A stretch of 64,000 nt of DNA from Seleniivibrio sp. GTDB taxonomy: Bacteria > Chrysiogenota > Deferribacteres > Deferribacterales > Geovibrionaceae. How positions within the stretch are numbered: the first letter of the stretch is position 1; the number at the start of each line of letters is the position of its first letter. Position numbers and translations under genes: made by a program. Under the pieces are notes generated by a model, which ran no database searches, was not told the DNA's origin, and saw only the letters and a list, made by a program, of their open reading frames with translations. Positions 59,395 to 64,000 of the stretch are shown here, piece after piece. The stretch covers positions 1-64,000 of the forward strand of contig NZ_JAJOIL010000037.1 in the NCBI RefSeq assembly GCF_021209385.1, written 5' to 3'.

Positions 59395-59742
59395 ATGAAA
59401 AAAGTTATCATTTCAATGATGGTTGTATTCGCGTTCGCACTTGTTGCCTATGCAGCTGCTACAGGTCCCGCTACTATCGACCTTGCGCAGAAATTTGAGG
59501 TTGCTGCTCCCACTAAGAAAGCAGTTCAATTTCCCCACGCCACACACCAAGGTAAACTTCAGTGTGTTGACTGTCACATGACAGACAAAGGCGGAGCTCT
59601 GAAAAATCAGAAAACCGGCGCAGCCCTTGAACTGAAAGGTGTCAAAGGCATGAAAAACGCTGCTCACGACGATTTCTGCTGGGCTTGCCACGTTGAGAAA
59701 AAAGTACCTCAAGGCAAATCCTGCACAAAATGCCACAAGTAA
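59395..59742 (+). CDS. Triheme cytochrome c (cytochrome c7/class III-like)
   Basis: Signal peptide MKKVIISMMVVFAFALVAYAA; three CXXCH motifs (CVDCH, CWACH, CTKCH). Confidence 0.9.
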   Translation: MKKVIISMMVVFAFALVAYAAATGPATIDLAQKFEVAAPTKKAVQFPHATHQGKLQCVDCHMTDKGGALKNQKTGAALELKGVKGMKNAAHDDFCWACHVEKKVPQGKSCTKCHK

Positions 59743-59772
59743 TCTGATTACTTAACGCATAAGGGAAAAATT

Positions 59773-59800
59773 AAACCCGCCTTTTTCGGCGGGTTTTTTT
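59773..59800 (+). terminator. Rho-independent terminator
   Basis: AAACCCGCC-TTTTTC-GGCGGGTTT followed by T-run. Confidence 0.85.
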
Positions 59801-60272
59801 ATGCCATTTCTTTATCTATCTCTGCTATCTGCTCCGGTATCGCCGCTTCATCGGCAAACTGGTGAGCCTTTTCAAGGAACTCTTTTGCCTTGGCAAGGTT
59901 TGCTTTCAGCTCTTCGCCCTCGGTTTCGTTTGCCTTTTCAATCCTCTGCTTCGCCATATCAAGAAGCGACCAGAGCATGAAGCGCACCTGACGTACCTTG
60001 TCCATCTTTATTGATATTCTGAAAAGGAAAAATGCAATAATTACATAAGGAACCCATACATACCATTTGAAAGGCTGATACAGCAGATATACCGTTATAA
60101 TGGTTATCAGCGAAATAGCTATTGCAATAAAAAGCCCGGGAACGCCTATATAAAAAACAGGCTCGTTCCCGTTCTTATAGCGCATCGACCTGAACAATCG
60201 CTGGTTACCGTATTTTTTCCTATAGATATCATGCATTTGTTCAAAACTTTCTGTCAGCTGTACTTTTGCCAT
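59799..60272 (-). CDS. Hypothetical membrane protein
   Basis: Two hydrophobic segments and C-terminal helical region. Confidence 0.65.
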   Translation of the reverse strand: MAKVQLTESFEQMHDIYRKKYGNQRLFRSMRYKNGNEPVFYIGVPGLFIAIAISLITIITVYLLYQPFKWYVWVPYVIIAFFLFRISIKMDKVRQVRFMLWSLLDMAKQRIEKANETEGEELKANLAKAKEFLEKAHQFADEAAIPEQIAEIDKEMA

Positions 60273-60425
60273 ATCAAATTCCTTATGTATTAATGAGTTT
60301 GGTTCTACAATAAAACAAAATTTATTTCAATATTAATAAAACAATTTTGAAATTTATGTTATAATCAGATATCGATATAATTATTTATATATTAAATTGG
60401 ATAGAACGAAATATGTGGGGATTAA

Positions 60426-62389
60426 ATGAGTATTAAAGTAAAATTGATTCTGTCCTATCTCCTTGTGTCTGCTTTTATTGTTATCCTGTCTCTCTCCTTC
60501 ATCTCTTCCAGCAGCAAAGTGAACGGGTTCATCAGCTCAAACCTGAACACTATTCTTGCTGATAAGGAAGCGTCCGGAACTATCAACAATGAATTCAAGA
60601 ATGTTGTAATCGCGCTGAAAAGTGCCATAAACACAACTGACATCAAAGAGATAGAACGTTATGAACAGCAAAACACGAAAAGTTTTGAAAACATTGACAA
60701 AGCTGTCGATCTTGTTAAAGATTCCGAAGGACTCGACAGGATGGGGCATGAGTTTAAAGCTAAATCCGATGAATTTCTCAAAACTAAAAAGGAATATATC
60801 AAAGTTCACGATGAAATGATGCTTCTTTTCGACGATATGGACTCCATTTTCCGCAAGCAGAAGGGTCTTATTACCGTAAGCATGAACGAGCTGAAAAAAT
60901 CCGGCGGAAACACTGCATATCTTGAAAGAATGATGGAGGAGCCGCTTGAGATAAAGGTTTACATCTCAGAGCTTATGACATCAAAGGACGATGTTGACGT
61001 TGAGGAGGGAATATATTCCCTGCGCGGGTTCAATAATAACCTTGTAAAAAGAACCAATACTATGTCCGCCTCCACGGGCAATGCGTTCGTTAAGGACAGG
61101 ATGAAACTGCTTATTGGCGCAACAAAGGAGATGGACGAAGCTGCAGGCAGGATGCAGGAGATACGGATTAAAGCTCTGCATCTTGAACAGAGCCTTTTCA
61201 GCCAGATAACGGAGCTTGAAAAGACGGTATCCGCCACAGAAACCATGCTGAACACAGTTGAATCCGCTGCGAAAAATCAGATGGACAGCGGTATCAAAGA
61301 AGTATCTGCGATATCAAGCCGCGTAACCAGCACAACGTTCATCATGCTCGGCGTGATACTCGTACTTGCGGTACTCGTGGGTCTGTTCTCCGCTACAAAG
61401 ATAACAACCCCTCTGGTGAGCATCATGAAAGTGGCGGACTGCATTAAAAAAGGCGATCTTACCTGCCCTGACATAAATAAAACTTCTAAGGACGAGTTCG
61501 GCGATCTCACTGATTCCATAAACGGGATGAAGTGTAATCTTTACGAACTTGTCCATAACATAAAAGACAGTACCGACTATCTGAACACCACCAGCGACCA
61601 GACCGTAACGCTTATGGCGCAGATGAACGACAACCTGAACAACACAAGTATTGAAATGTCGGCTGTGGCATCCGCCGCAGAAGAGCTCTCTTCATCTACT
61701 TCCAATATCATAGAGAGCGTACAGAACGGCATAGGCGAAGTGCATAACGCAAGAAACAAAGTTCTGGAGGGCAACTCCAGACTGATACAATCCATAGATC
61801 AGGTGAACAACGTTGCAGCAGGACTTACGGCAGTGTCGGAGAATCTCAGCGACCTGAAAACAGCCAGCCAGCAGATAACCAACATTGTCAGCATCATAGT
61901 GGACATAGCCGAGCAGACGAACATGCTTGCGCTTAACGCCGCTATTGAGGCAGCGAGGCGGGTGAAGCCGGCAGAGGATTCGCCGTTGTCGCGGATGAAG
62001 TGCGCAAACTGGCGGAAAAAACCAGCACCTCCACTCAGGAAATATCCGGCATGGTGGGCTCCATTCAGAAAAACGTCACAGACGTTGTGACGAAGATAAA
62101 CACTGGAATTGAGGACGTTAATAACAGTTCAGAGGCAATAAATACTGTGGGAGAAGGCTTTGAAGAGGTCGTAAGCCAGATGCAGAAAGCGGCGGCAAGC
62201 GTGGAACCTATCCTGACCATAATTGAACAGCAGTCCAACGCTATAAATAATATTACCTCAACAGTGACAAATGTTAGTATTGCATCAGCCGATAATAAGG
62301 TTATAGTAGATGAGGTCAGTCAGTTCTCAAACAAAATAGGCGAACTGGCACACCAGCTCAAGGAGAATACGGCTCAGTTCAAGGTGTAG
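60426..62389 (+). pseudogene. Methyl-accepting chemotaxis protein with a single-base frameshift
   Basis: TM, helical periplasmic domain, HAMP; NMLALNAAIEAAR then frame break; second frame continues [25 protein letters not shown]. Restoring one G near 61957-61962 gives [26 protein letters not shown]. Confidence 0.85.
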
Positions 62390-62391
62390 AT

Positions 62392-63171
62392 TTGAATAGT
62401 GAATTATTACAGATCAATAACTTAACCAAACAATACAGAGCCTTTGAGGGAATCTTCAAAGGCTCTTCTACTATCATAAAGGCTGTGGACAATATCAGCC
62501 TTTCCGTAACAAAAGGGCGCTCGCTGGGCATAGTGGGCGAATCAGGCAGCGGAAAGACAACTCTGGCAAAGATAGTGACCGGAATAATCAAACAGGACGT
62601 CGGCGAAGTGCTTTATAAGGGAAGAGATATACACGCCCTCGGAAAAGACTACGCAGAGTACCGCAGAAACGTTCAGATGGTATTTCAGGATCCATATCTG
62701 AGTCTTAACCCAAAGCTGACCATCTTTTCATCCATGAAGGATGCCATAATAAAATACTCAGGCAAACAGGACGTGCGTAAAACATGTGAGAACTATCTCT
62801 CAATGGTGGGTCTGGACAGCGAATATCTGGACAGATACCCCCACGAATTTTCCGGCGGACAGCGCCAGAGGCTCTCCATAGCGCGTGCGCTCTCGCTCAA
62901 TCCTGAAATAATCGTAGCTGACGAACCCGTAAGCTCCCTTGACGTATCAGTTCAGTCGCAGATTCTGAACCTGATGAAAAAATTAAAACTTGAAAATAAC
63001 CTGACGTTTATTTTAATATCACATGACCTTGCCGTGGTCTCCTTTCTCTGCGACGACATACTGGTCATGAATAAAGGACAGGCAGTGGAATACGGGACAG
63101 CTCAGGAAGTTCTTGAGAACCCGAAACAGGAATATACAAAGCGGCTCATTGCCGCCAGCAAGGGTGAATAA
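62392..63171 (+). CDS. ABC transporter ATP-binding protein, DppF/OppF-like
   Basis: [52 protein letters not shown] start 62392. Confidence 0.85.
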   Translation: MNSELLQINNLTKQYRAFEGIFKGSSTIIKAVDNISLSVTKGRSLGIVGESGSGKTTLAKIVTGIIKQDVGEVLYKGRDIHALGKDYAEYRRNVQMVFQDPYLSLNPKLTIFSSMKDAIIKYSGKQDVRKTCENYLSMVGLDSEYLDRYPHEFSGGQRQRLSIARALSLNPEIIVADEPVSSLDVSVQSQILNLMKKLKLENNLTFILISHDLAVVSFLCDDILVMNKGQAVEYGTAQEVLENPKQEYTKRLIAASKGE

Positions 63172-64000
63172 TGCTGACCGTTTACAACACGCTCACAGGA
63201 CAGAAAGAAGTTTTTAAATCCATTGAAGATAAAAAAGTTAAGATGTACGTCTGCGGGGTTACCGTCTACGACTTCTGTCACATAGGACATGCCAGAAGCT
63301 CCACCGTTTTCGACGTCATCCGCAGATACCTCCTCCATAAAGGCTACGAAGTTACTTTTGTTAAGAACTTCACTGACATAGACGACAAGATAATCAAAAG
63401 AAGCAACGAACAGAACATCCTCTGGACGGAGCTTACCGACAGATTCATAAAAGAACACGATGCCGATATGGATGCGCTGAACATCATGCGCCCCGACTTC
63501 ACACCGAAAGCAACAGACTACATCGGCAAAATGATAGAGATGTGTGAAACTCTTATCGCAAAGGGTTTTGCATACGAGTCAAACGGCGACATCTACTACC
63601 GCGTGCAGAAGTTTGAGGATTACGGCAAACTCTCACACCGCAAGCTGGACGACATGATGGCGGGCGCTCGCATAGAGGTCAATGATAACAAGGAAAACCC
63701 GTTCGACTTCGTTCTCTGGAAGGCTTCAAAACCCGGCGAACCCAGCTGGAAAAGTCCTTGGGGACCCGGACGCCCCGGATGGCACATTGAATGCAGCGTA
63801 ATGAGCGAGGATATCCTCGGTCTGCCTTTCGATATACACGGCGGAGGACGCGACCTTGTATTTCCCCACCACGAAAACGAAATAGCACAGTCTGAGGCAG
63901 CCTGCGGATGCGAGTTCTCAAAATACTGGATACACAACGGGTTCGTAAACGTTAATCAGGAGAAGATGTCCAAATCTCTGGGTAACTTCTTCACAATCAG
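63171..64000 (+). CDS. cysS: Cysteinyl-tRNA synthetase (3' truncated by window edge)
   Basis: ATG 63171: [43 protein letters not shown]...; GWHIECSVM...; ends in [10 protein letters not shown]. Runs off the window, so absent from the ORF track. Confidence 0.95.
   Translation, partial: MLTVYNTLTGQKEVFKSIEDKKVKMYVCGVTVYDFCHIGHARSSTVFDVIRRYLLHKGYEVTFVKNFTDIDDKIIKRSNEQNILWTELTDRFIKEHDADMDALNIMRPDFTPKATDYIGKMIEMCETLIAKGFAYESNGDIYYRVQKFEDYGKLSHRKLDDMMAGARIEVNDNKENPFDFVLWKASKPGEPSWKSPWGPGRPGWHIECSVMSEDILGLPFDIHGGGRDLVFPHHENEIAQSEAACGCEFSKYWIHNGFVNVNQEKMSKSLGNFFTI

Noticed and set aside
1-64000. CRISPR arrays, IS elements or prophage
   Set aside because: No direct-repeat/spacer arrays, transposases, integrases or phage structural genes recognised.

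Overview
The window is a gene-dense stretch of bacterial chromosome, probably from a Gram-negative; a deferribacterote-like origin is only a guess from gene content. Most of it is housekeeping: valS-nadC, trxB-rsmI, rnhA/zinc ribbon/Nif3/tRNA-Met/rpoD/dnaG, greA-xseA-ftsB-like-DUF4416-hfq-miaA-mutL-accA, ileS-lspA-purH-purD-purE, cysS. There is also a c-di-GMP/two-component signalling block at about 9.4-19.6 kb. The most unusual locus is at the left edge (about 1-4.3 kb). It holds tandem glycine-rich proteins (PE_PGRS/PGII-like GGX cores with collagen-like GXY flanks), a 358-aa protein that may have an ABBA/DMATS-like prenyltransferase fold, a squalene-cyclase-like alpha/alpha-toroid protein with a GTG start overlapping the previous stop, and a patatin-like phospholipase. 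Other points of interest: a membrane protein fused to a THEP1-like NTPase; a hybrid kinase with degenerate REC and HPt domains; a cysteine-less redoxin next to trxB; a frameshifted PutAbiC-like anti-phage gene; an [23 protein letters not shown]B-like gene; a 125-bp imperfect palindrome; REP-like repeats; and two further single-base frameshifts (TsaC/Sua5 and an MCP) that may be sequencing errors. All family names come from reading motifs by eye. No database search was run.
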